A stretch of 64,000 bases of DNA from Pseudomonas sp. P8_229 (GTDB taxonomy: Bacteria; Pseudomonadota; Gammaproteobacteria; Pseudomonadales; Pseudomonadaceae): the NCBI RefSeq assembly GCF_034008635.1, contig NZ_CP125378.1:6076501-6140500 (forward strand), read 5' to 3'. A program made the position numbers and the translations under genes. This document shows, in pieces, positions 17,888 through 25,141 of the stretch (position 1 is the stretch's first letter; the number at the start of each line of letters is the position of its first letter). Below the pieces are notes generated by a model. That model was not told the DNA's origin. It did no database searches and saw only the letters and a list, made by a program, of their open reading frames with translations.

Positions 17888-18937
17888 TCATGCGACGCTC
17901 AGTTGCAGCGGCGCGGAAACGGAATCCAGCCATTGGGTCTTGCCCAGCCAGGCGTCCAGTTGCGGGGCGATGCTCGCGTCGATCAGGTCGCGTTCCTGCA
18001 GCCATTTGTCGTCGAACACGGTGTGCAGGTATTTTTCACCACCGTCGGCAATCGGCACGACGACGTTGCCGCGCAGCGCACCTTTGTGGATCAGCTCCAG
18101 TGCCTTGAAAATCGCACCGCCGGTCGAACCGCCCACCAGCAGGGCGAAATTGCGCGCGATGTAGCGGGCCGTTTCAAACGCTTGAGAGTCGGTGACCTGC
18201 ACACCCAGATCGATGCAGCTGTAATCGAGCACCAGGCCCACGGTGTCGCCGGCTGGCGTGCCGGTGCCCGATTGATAGTAGGGATAACCGGGATGGCCGA
18301 AGACGATCGAGCCGGCGGGTTCCACCGCGACGGTGACGGTGTCCGGGTTGTGCACTTTCAAGCCGCGAGCGATTCCGGTCATCGAGCCGCCGGTGCCGAC
18401 ACATCCGACATAAGCACCGATAGCGCCTTCAGCCTGAGCGACGGTTTCGCGGACGAAATCACTGTAGCCGCCGGCATTGGCTGCGTTGTCGGACTGGTTC
18501 ATGAACACGGCGCCGGGAATCTCGGTCGCCAGTTCCGCGGCCATCTGTTGGCGCTCGACCACTGCGACTTCGTCTTCGCGGTAGGTGCCTTTGACGAAGC
18601 GAATGTCGGCACCGAGGGCTTTCATCACGGCAATCTTGTCTTGCGCGGCGTGATGATCGACCACAGCAATGAAATGCAGACCGAACTCGACCGCTGCCAT
18701 CGCCAGACCGATCCCGGTATTGCCGGATGACGACTCGACAACCACGCCGCCGGGTTTCAATCGACCGGACTTGAGAGCGGCCAGCACCATGTTGCGCGCC
18801 ATGCGGTCTTTGATGCTGCCGCCGGGATTGTTTTTTTCAATCTTCAACAACAAACGGGCGTTGGTGTCCGGAACATCAATACCCAACATCGGTGTATTAC
18901 CAATAAGGTCCGAGACTTTGGTCAATATCATTTTCAA
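17888..18937 (-). CDS. SbnA-type PLP synthase (cysteine-synthase fold, y4xP-like)
   Basis: A 349-residue fold-type II PLP enzyme. The Schiff-base lysine is Lys43 in GGSIKDR, with the substrate loop SSSGNTG near 70-76 and phosphate cup GTGGSMTG near 185-192. In staphyloferrin B biosynthesis SbnA joins O-phosphoserine to the amino group of glutamate. This protein probably does the same type of beta-replacement with an amino acid as nucleophile. The SerK/SbnI-like kinase encoded across the divergent region could supply O-phosphoserine. It starts nine bases after the decarboxylase stop. Ordinary cysteine synthesis is unlikely in this context. Confidence 0.85.
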   Translation of the reverse strand: MKMILTKVSDLIGNTPMLGIDVPDTNARLLLKIEKNNPGGSIKDRMARNMVLAALKSGRLKPGGVVVESSSGNTGIGLAMAAVEFGLHFIAVVDHHAAQDKIAVMKALGADIRFVKGTYREDEVAVVERQQMAAELATEIPGAVFMNQSDNAANAGGYSDFVRETVAQAEGAIGAYVGCVGTGGSMTGIARGLKVHNPDTVTVAVEPAGSIVFGHPGYPYYQSGTGTPAGDTVGLVLDYSCIDLGVQVTDSQAFETARYIARNFALLVGGSTGGAIFKALELIHKGALRGNVVVPIADGGEKYLHTVFDDKWLQERDLIDASIAPQLDAWLGKTQWLDSVSAPLQLSVA

Positions 18938-18946
18938 TTGTTCCCT

Positions 18947-20341
18947 TTAGTAGTCAGGTGAAAACACATAGTTACCTTCCGTACAGCAGGTCGCCGTCAA
19001 CCGCCGGGGCAGGGGGTGGCGATGAAACTCGTTCTCCAGCAGGTCCATCTGATAACCGGCAGTATTGACGTAGATCAATAAGTCGCCGGCCTTGGGTGCG
19101 GTGGCAAAGTTGATCAGGCGATGAGTTATTACGTCATCGTCCAGACAACTATGGCCAGCGATATAGGCTTGGGTGGGTGTGTCGGGTAGTTCTTGGGTAC
19201 TGATCAGTATTGGATCGACCAGGTATTCAGAGGCGAACCATGTTTCACAGGCGCTGAAACTGCTGCCCTCGACAAACAGAACGGTTTTGTTGTCGGCGAG
19301 CTGTTTGCTTCGGGTCACGCGGAATATTGAAATGGCCGCTTGATCGACGAGGCTTCGGCCGGGCTCGAGTGCCAGGGTTATATTGTGAAGTTTCAAGTAA
19401 TTGGCGATCGACAAGCCTTGTGAATGCTCGGCCTCGAGCAATAATGCCAACCATTGTGGGGCTGTCAGGTCACCGCCGTAGGGATAATAAGCGGTCGGAA
19501 CTTTGTGGTTGTAATAATTGCCGGGATTGTTGTCGTTCTGCAGGAACCGGGCATAGGCCTGAGGCTCGACATAGCGGATCGGCAAGCCCCCGCCGATGTC
19601 GATCATCTGCGGATGCAGGCCCATTTCTCTGGCCGCTTCGACGAACCCGGTCACCTCACGAAAGGCTTGTGCGCGGGATTCGTATCCATAGCCACCGAGA
19701 TGGAAGTGGAAACCTTCGAAGTGAAAAAGCGCCGGCTGCCCGGTCAGACGTTGCAGGCATTCAAGCAAGTCCTCGGTGCCCATTCCAAATCGGCTTTTCA
19801 GACTGCTTTTCGGCCTGTAACGCAGTAAAACTCGGGCCTTTATCGGCGTTGGCTGTGAGGCAATCACGCTGGCCAGGTGGTCGAATTCTTCCAGCGAGTC
19901 CACGCAAATCAACGAGCCGGCGCTCACCAGTGCCTGGTGAAATTCAGTGGTTTTGGCCGGTCCCGTGGCGCAGATTCTGCCTGCCGGTGTACCGGCCCGC
20001 CGTGCGGCGTGCAACTCGTGGATGCTCGATACATCGACGCCGATGCCCAAATTTGCCGCAGCAGCGAGCAGGCTCTGAGACTTGTTGGCCTTGGCTCCGT
20101 AGAAGAGCGCATGAGCCACGTTGTATTGCTTCAATACGGCCAACAACGCTTGTGTATTCAATTCAAAGGCGTGGGGCCAGACCAGGTTCAACGGCGAACC
20201 GTGTCGTTTAACCAGGTTTTCAAGCTTGCTCGGGAAATCATTGATAAATGTGGAGATAAGAGGATCAATCAGCGGATTTAACAGTCCCGGTTGATGAACG
20301 TTGTTTTGCTGTTCAACAGGTGCTGCATTTGTTGTAGGCAT
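18947..20341 (-). CDS. Y4yA/SbnH-type PLP-dependent decarboxylase
   Basis: A 464-residue fold-type III (alanine-racemase/ornithine-decarboxylase-like) enzyme. The PLP lysine is Lys84 in FYGAKANKS. HFHLGGYGYESR, the glycine-rich IDIGGGLPIRY and EPGRSLV follow in the expected order, and a C-terminal CxxxY-type active-site region is replaced by HSCLDDDVI. It is the first gene of the biosynthetic operon and probably decarboxylates the diaminopropionyl-derived unit to an ethylenediamine unit, as SbnH does in staphyloferrin B. A Fur-like palindrome lies 42 bases upstream of its start. The family name Y4yA comes from the Sinorhizobium homologue in a syntenic cluster. Confidence 0.85.
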   Translation of the reverse strand: MPTTNAAPVEQQNNVHQPGLLNPLIDPLISTFINDFPSKLENLVKRHGSPLNLVWPHAFELNTQALLAVLKQYNVAHALFYGAKANKSQSLLAAAANLGIGVDVSSIHELHAARRAGTPAGRICATGPAKTTEFHQALVSAGSLICVDSLEEFDHLASVIASQPTPIKARVLLRYRPKSSLKSRFGMGTEDLLECLQRLTGQPALFHFEGFHFHLGGYGYESRAQAFREVTGFVEAAREMGLHPQMIDIGGGLPIRYVEPQAYARFLQNDNNPGNYYNHKVPTAYYPYGGDLTAPQWLALLLEAEHSQGLSIANYLKLHNITLALEPGRSLVDQAAISIFRVTRSKQLADNKTVLFVEGSSFSACETWFASEYLVDPILISTQELPDTPTQAYIAGHSCLDDDVITHRLINFATAPKAGDLLIYVNTAGYQMDLLENEFHRHPLPRRLTATCCTEGNYVFSPDY

Positions 20342-20382
20342 AGTTGACCCCTGGCGTCGAAAACAACCTCGCCATTAATGTT

Positions 20383-20403
20383 TCGATAACCGATCGTTAT
20401 CGA
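20383..20403. promoter_or_regulatory. Fur-like palindrome
   Basis: Arms TCGATAAC (20383-20390) and GTTATCGA (20396-20403) flank CGATC. The arms GATAAC/GTTATC match the outer parts of the Fur consensus. The position upstream of the biosynthetic operon fits iron repression, though the centre departs from the consensus and another regulator is possible. Confidence 0.5.
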
Positions 20404-20775
20404 TGGATGTGGTCTTTTTTTACTCGTCAGTCACGAGACTTTAAACGCAATGCTGGCGGCGGCCAGATGAAAAATGAAGATAAGTCCGCAGCATCGATCG
20501 TAATAAATGGCTCACAAAAAAACGGCATGAGAACCCCATTCCCTAAGGCTTGTACGGATGTGCTAACTGACCACTAGTTGAGTGGTCAATTTCCAGTTGC
20601 GGGACAGTAACTGACATTCAAATGACATCAGTAATATGTACTTCCCGTGACGCTGATTACCGGCTTTGAAACGAGGATAGTTCCTCTTGGCGGCGTGAAC
20701 AATATTGCGAACAGGAACGATTATCAAGTAAGGTTTTCAAATATTTTTGAATAAAGACCTGCGAAAGGCGAATCA

Positions 20776-20913
20776 ATGAACGTGTATTTACACGCTCAAG
20801 GACGCGTTCGCCCCGAGATAAAAAAGACCCTTGATTCCTTGATCAACAAGGCGTTGAGGGTTGTTGCGAGAAGCCCGGGCAGCGCCGCGAAAATCGCTGT
20901 CGGCAGGGCCTGA
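20776..20913 (+). CDS. Possible 45-residue small protein
   Basis: An ATG with GAAAGG about ten bases upstream opens a 45-codon frame rich in Lys and Arg. It starts MNVYLHAQG and continues with a short amphipathic stretch ALRVVARS. It lies 44 bases before the CitE-like gene on the same strand. A 14-base palindrome overlaps its fourth to eighth codons. I do not recognise a family. It could be a leader peptide or chance. Confidence 0.25.
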   Translation: MNVYLHAQGRVRPEIKKTLDSLINKALRVVARSPGSAAKIAVGRA

Positions 20914-20957
20914 AATTTTTCAGAAATCACGACTGGTTCACGCCAAGGAGCAACGCC

Positions 20958-21848
20958 ATGCAATCCGATCGACTCAGCCGCAAAACCCCACCCGCGATCA
21001 GCTACCTGTTCGTGCCGGGCAACCGCCCCGAGCGGTTTTCCAAAGCCGTGGAGGCTGGCCCGGACGCGATCATTCTCGACCTTGAGGATGCCGTTCACCC
21101 CGACAGCAAAGCCGCCGCTCGCGCCGCCATCCGCGCGTGGCAGGAGAGCACGCCGAAGGTCGCCTGCGAGCGTTACATTCGCCTGAACAGCGTCAACAGC
21201 ACGCTGTTTCGCCAGGACCTGGCCTGGCTCGGCGACATGCGCCATCCCGAACGATGCGACGGAATATTCCTGCCCAAGGCCGAATGCCCCGAAACCCTGG
21301 CGCGGGTGGTTGAACACCTGCTGGAGTGGCAGCCACGACTGCAGATCGTGGCGATCATCGAGACCGCCAAAGGCCTGCAGCAGGTCGAGTCGATTGCCGC
21401 TATTGCGGGCCTGGCGCGGCTGGCGTTCGGTTCGCTGGATTTCTCGCTGGATATCGACTGCAGCCAGACTCCCGAAGCGTTTCTGTTTGCCCGCAACCGC
21501 ATTGTGCTGGCTTCGCGGACAGCGGATTTGCCGTCACCGATCGACGGCGTTACTCCGGCCATCAGCGACCTGGCGGTGGTCGCTCAAGACTCGCACTACG
21601 CACGCTCGCTGGGCTTCGGCGCCAAGCTGTGCATCCATCCTGCGCAACTGGTGTCGGTACAACGCGCCTTCCTGCCGGACTCGCGTCAACTGGCCTGGGC
21701 TGGCCGGGTGATGAGGGCGGTCGCCACGGGCAGCCACGCTGTGCAAGTGGATGGCGAGATGGTCGACTTGCCGCTGATCGAACACGCCCAGCGGCTGCTC
21801 GATGTGGCCAGCCAATACGCGCCGGCTCCCCGCGCCGACGCCTGCTGA
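20958..21848 (+). CDS. CitE-like aldolase/lyase (HpcH/HpaI family)
   Basis: A 296-residue TIM-barrel protein with CitE landmarks: SYLFVPGNRPERF near 15-27, the metal/acid segment ILDLEDAVHPDSK near 39-51, IIETAKG near 133-139, and GSLDFSLDID near 156-165. Relatives make or cleave malyl-CoA, citramalyl-CoA or citryl-CoA. The siderophore enzyme SbnG, which makes citrate for staphyloferrin B, belongs to the same superfamily. It probably supplies the hydroxycarboxylate (malate or citrate) used by the NIS synthetase. It has a good AAGGAG ribosome binding site and starts the plus-strand operon with the kinase-like and receptor genes. Confidence 0.8.
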   Translation: MQSDRLSRKTPPAISYLFVPGNRPERFSKAVEAGPDAIILDLEDAVHPDSKAAARAAIRAWQESTPKVACERYIRLNSVNSTLFRQDLAWLGDMRHPERCDGIFLPKAECPETLARVVEHLLEWQPRLQIVAIIETAKGLQQVESIAAIAGLARLAFGSLDFSLDIDCSQTPEAFLFARNRIVLASRTADLPSPIDGVTPAISDLAVVAQDSHYARSLGFGAKLCIHPAQLVSVQRAFLPDSRQLAWAGRVMRAVATGSHAVQVDGEMVDLPLIEHAQRLLDVASQYAPAPRADAC

Positions 21849-21873
21849 AAACCGCTCAATCAGGAGACCCACC

Positions 21874-22275
21874 ATGGAACACGGTTATCAGATTGCGTTG
21901 CGGCCGCTGTGTGAAGTGCTGCAGTCGGAGCAGGTCGACCCGGCCAACGTGACGATGCTGCGCGAGTCGATTGTCCGCGCCGGTCACTGGCTGGAGCCGA
22001 TCATCGTCGAGCGTTCGCAAGGCATCGTCATGGACGGCAATCACCGCTTCAACGCGGCGTTGCAGTTGGGCCTCAAGCGCGTGCCGTGCATCCAGCTCGA
22101 CTACGCCGATCCGCGAGTGTGTGTGCGGCATTGGCAGACCGGGCAAGCGTTCGAAGTGGCGCGGATTTTCAGCACCATCGCCCGGGGCGAGATCTTCCCG
22201 TACAAGACCACCCGGCACGCGTTTGACCCCGCGTTGCCGGTGGTCGCGATCCCGCTGGAACGCCTCTACGACTGA
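21874..22275 (+). CDS. SerK/SbnI-like free serine kinase (ParB/sulfiredoxin fold)
   Basis: A 133-residue ParB/Srx-fold protein. The motif MDGNHRFNAA, with Asp54-Gly-Asn-His-Arg58, corresponds to the DGHHR motif of the ADP-dependent serine kinase SerK and of SbnI, the free serine kinase of the staphyloferrin B cluster. Glu14 and Glu19 are candidates for the catalytic glutamate. It lacks the long C-terminal part of SbnI and is close to the single catalytic domain. Its likely job is to make O-phospho-L-serine for the SbnA-type synthase. The start at 21874 has AGGAG eight bases upstream and lies 25 bases after the CitE-like stop. Confidence 0.75.
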   Translation: MEHGYQIALRPLCEVLQSEQVDPANVTMLRESIVRAGHWLEPIIVERSQGIVMDGNHRFNAALQLGLKRVPCIQLDYADPRVCVRHWQTGQAFEVARIFSTIARGEIFPYKTTRHAFDPALPVVAIPLERLYD

Positions 22276-22310
22276 TCCCGGGCCGGGCCAAAACAAAAAA
22301 ATTTGCTGCA

Positions 22311-22338
22311 GGTGATACTTTTTCGCAGATCGACTGGC
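22311..22338 (+). promoter_or_regulatory. Candidate FecI-type ECF promoter, receptor 2
   Basis: GGTGATACTTTTTC, six variable bases, then CGACTGGC, located 46 bases upstream of the second receptor gene. The block pattern and length equal those at 10724-10751 on the other strand. It suggests that the second receptor has its own sigma-dependent promoter inside the plus-strand operon. Confidence 0.7.
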
Positions 22339-22384
22339 AATAGGAGTGATTACCATTTTCTCTCGATGAAAGGATCCTCTCGTC

Positions 22385-24625
22385 ATGCCTGTTGTCAGTC
22401 GTCCTAGCGGTGAGCGAGTGCTAACACTCGCCGTGCGTACCGCCATGTTGAATTTCGTTCTGGTCGCAGGTAGCGCCAACGCCTGGGCCGCCGGCCCCGA
22501 GCAACAAGACGTTGCCGCCGATAAAACCTCGAACGCTACGCCAGTCACCCTGGCCGACGACAGCACCGACGCGCTGACCCTCGACACCACCAACATCAAC
22601 GCCCGTTACAACGGCGCCACGGCGTTGCCGGAAACCCTCGCCGGTGGCCAGGTTGCACGGGGCGCGCGGCTGGGCATGATGGGCAACAAAGACGTGATGG
22701 ACACGCCGTTCAGCGTCACCAGTTACACCGCCAAAACCCTCGCTGATCTGCAAACCGTCACCGTCGCCGACGCGCTGGAGCGTGATCCCTCGGTGCGCTC
22801 CACCGGCCAGACGGGCGGCATCGTCGACTCGTTTTACATCCGTGGCTTCCCGGTTGGCGAAGGCAACCTGGGAGAGTTGGCGTTCGATGGCGTGTACGGC
22901 GTCGCGCCTAATTACCGGGTGTTCACCGAGTACGCCGAGCGTGTCGAAGTGCTCAAGGGGCCGGGCGCATTGATGTACGGCATCTCGCCGAACAGTGGCG
23001 TAGGCGGGGTGATCAACATCGTTCCCAAGCGTCCGCTGGACGAAGACCTGACACGGGTCACTACCACCTACGCCTCGGATTCCCAGGTCGGTGGTCATCT
23101 GGACCTCAGCCGTCGTTTCGGCTCGGAAAACCAGTTCGGTGTGCGCTTCAACGGTAACCTGCAGGGCGGCGACACGGCCATCGACGATCAGCACCGAGAC
23201 CTGGGGATCGGTGCAATCGCCCTGGATTATCGCGGTGAGCGCTTGCGCCTGAACCTGGACTACATCAGCCAGAAAGAAAGCTGGGAGGGCGCCTCGCGAC
23301 CTTTCACCATCGCGCCGGGCGTCGATGTACCGTCCGCGCCGAATGGCCGCACCAACCTGTCGCAGGACTGGGGCTGGTCGGACACCAAAGAGCAGTCGGC
23401 GTTGCTCGGCGGTGAATATGACCTGAGCGATACGGTCACCGTGTTTGCCCATGCCGGTGGCGGCAAGTCGGACGTCAAGCGCATGTCCGACCAGGTGCCG
23501 CGCATCCTCAATGAGGCAGGGGACACCAGCAACATTCCGGGCTACTACAAATTCAACGTCGACCGTTCCACCGCCGATGTCGGCATCCGTGGCGTGTTCG
23601 CCACCGGGCCGATCACCCATACGACCACATTGATGGCGACCCAGTACCAGGATGAGTTGTCCCGCGGCATCAACAACGGCACGGAAATCCGTTCGAACAT
23701 CTATCACCCGATCGATGTACCCAAGCAATACATCAGCTCACCGAAAGTGCTGCGGGTTTCCGAATCGGATCTGTCCGGCGTTGCGTTCACCGACACGCTG
23801 TCGATGCTCGACGACCGTTTCCAGTTGACGCTCGGCGTGCGCCGTCAAGACATCGAGTCGCGCAACTACAACGCTTCGGGCTCCGTCAGTTCGAAGTACA
23901 ACGACAGCGCGACGACACCGCTGGTGGGTGTCGTGGTCAAGCCCTGGGAAGACGTTTCCCTCTACTACAACTATGTCGAAGGCTTGAGCAAAGGCGACAT
24001 TGCCCCCGGCACAGCGGCCAACGCCGGCGAGACATTCGCACCTTACGAATCGAAACAGCATGAACTCGGCGTGAAGTACGAGCACGGCACGTTCATGACC
24101 ACCCTGGCGTTGTTCCAGATAGAGAAGCCAAGCGGAGAAGTCGGCACTGACAACGTGTTCTCGGTGCAGGCCGAACAACGCAATCGGGGGATCGAATTGA
24201 GCATGTTCGGCGAAGTGGCGACGGGCACGCGCTTGATGGGCGGCGTGACGGTGCTCGATGGCAAGTTGACCGATTCAGCGACAGCGGCCAACAAAGGTAA
24301 CAAGCCTGTCGGTGTGCCAGATGTGCAGGCCAATCTGTGGGCTGAATGGGACACGCCATGGCTGGAGGGTTTCACCCTGACGGGCGGCGCCATTTATACC
24401 GACAGTCAGTACGTCAACCAAGCCAATACCCAGGAACTGGATTCCTGGACCCGTTTCGATGCCGGCGCACGCTACGCAACGAAAATCGAAGGCCGGCCGA
24501 CGACCTTCCGCGCCACGGTGCAGAACGTGTTTGATCGTGAGTACTGGTCGGGCGTTGCTTCTTACGGCGCGTTCTCGCCGGGTTATCCGCGCACCTTGCA
24601 GTTGTCGGCTACGGTCGATTTCTGA
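22385..24625 (+). CDS. TonB-dependent siderophore receptor without STN domain
   Basis: A 746-residue outer-membrane receptor. A signal peptide (about 1-36, ending ANAWAA) is followed by a short linker with no STN domain, then a plug containing IRGFPVGEGNLGELAFDG and a barrel ending SATVDF. Plug and barrel are nearly the same as in the STN receptor at 8262-10676, so both probably bind the same or closely related ferric siderophores. This one would import without signalling. The ATG has AGGATCCTCTCGTC upstream. It sits between the kinase-like gene and the Fur-like gene. Confidence 0.92.
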   Translation: MPVVSRPSGERVLTLAVRTAMLNFVLVAGSANAWAAGPEQQDVAADKTSNATPVTLADDSTDALTLDTTNINARYNGATALPETLAGGQVARGARLGMMGNKDVMDTPFSVTSYTAKTLADLQTVTVADALERDPSVRSTGQTGGIVDSFYIRGFPVGEGNLGELAFDGVYGVAPNYRVFTEYAERVEVLKGPGALMYGISPNSGVGGVINIVPKRPLDEDLTRVTTTYASDSQVGGHLDLSRRFGSENQFGVRFNGNLQGGDTAIDDQHRDLGIGAIALDYRGERLRLNLDYISQKESWEGASRPFTIAPGVDVPSAPNGRTNLSQDWGWSDTKEQSALLGGEYDLSDTVTVFAHAGGGKSDVKRMSDQVPRILNEAGDTSNIPGYYKFNVDRSTADVGIRGVFATGPITHTTTLMATQYQDELSRGINNGTEIRSNIYHPIDVPKQYISSPKVLRVSESDLSGVAFTDTLSMLDDRFQLTLGVRRQDIESRNYNASGSVSSKYNDSATTPLVGVVVKPWEDVSLYYNYVEGLSKGDIAPGTAANAGETFAPYESKQHELGVKYEHGTFMTTLALFQIEKPSGEVGTDNVFSVQAEQRNRGIELSMFGEVATGTRLMGGVTVLDGKLTDSATAANKGNKPVGVPDVQANLWAEWDTPWLEGFTLTGGAIYTDSQYVNQANTQELDSWTRFDAGARYATKIEGRPTTFRATVQNVFDREYWSGVASYGAFSPGYPRTLQLSATVDF

Positions 24626-24691
24626 TGCGCGAGGGCAGGCACAGCCAGTAGCTGCTGCCTGCCTTGTCAATGGGTGAACAGGAGTACTCAC

Positions 24692-25141
24692 ATGCTGGAA
24701 AACCCGGGATTTATCTCGACAATCAAGGCTCGCCCGAGTCAAGTCACGAGCCACCCACTTGCCCTCGAATATGATTGCAGCGGCAACCGCCATATCCGCG
24801 AGATGTTGCGGGTTTACGGACTGCGCACCAGCCTCTTTCGGCTGAAGGTGATCAATGCACTGATCCTCGCGGCACAAGAGGGACGCTTGATCGGCGTGCA
24901 CGGTGTGCATGCTTATATAGAAGCGTCTTTTTCCCAGCTGCCGATCGTCAGTGTGCGCGAAGTACTCAAGCGTCTTGCCGAGGTGGGCGTCATCACCGCT
25001 CAAACGGACCGAAGTTACAGCTTTACTCCCGAGGCGTGGGACATGCTCGAGCCGTATCTCGCACAGCGCGACTCGAACAGTCAGATCCCGGCGACTGCGT
25101 CGCATCGCTGCCTCAATTCGCTTGCAACGTCAGCACCGTAA
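24692..25141 (+). CDS. Fur-like winged-helix regulator, short form
   Basis: A 149-residue protein whose central part (about 36-115) reads as a Fur-type winged helix: GLRTSLFRLKVINAL, a recognition-helix region VSVREVLKRLAEVGVI and a wing with SYSFTPEAW. The His- and Cys-rich metal sites and the C-terminal dimerisation domain of true Fur are absent. It probably adjusts expression of the adjacent receptor or the siderophore genes. The start at 24692 has AGGAG seven bases upstream. A GTG six codons earlier lacks such a site. The 3' end overlaps the convergent propeller gene by 29 bases. Assignment to the Fur superfamily rests on the helix pattern only. Confidence 0.6.
   Translation: MLENPGFISTIKARPSQVTSHPLALEYDCSGNRHIREMLRVYGLRTSLFRLKVINALILAAQEGRLIGVHGVHAYIEASFSQLPIVSVREVLKRLAEVGVITAQTDRSYSFTPEAWDMLEPYLAQRDSNSQIPATASHRCLNSLATSAP

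Larger units (their letters stand above)
20342..20957. other. Divergent regulatory region of the siderophore locus
   Basis: This 616-base gap separates the minus-strand biosynthetic operon from the plus-strand operon. Its left end carries the Fur-like palindrome at 20383-20403. Its right end carries a possible small gene (20776-20913) whose start region overlaps the palindrome CGTGTATTTACACG (20781-20794). The middle is AT-richer and shows no convincing gene. An open frame at 20344-20577 has no ribosome binding site and no family resemblance. Confidence 0.5.

Noticed and set aside
20344..20577. 77-codon plus-strand gene after the decarboxylase start
   Set aside because: No ribosome binding site, no family resemblance, and it spans the Fur-like palindrome and presumed promoter.
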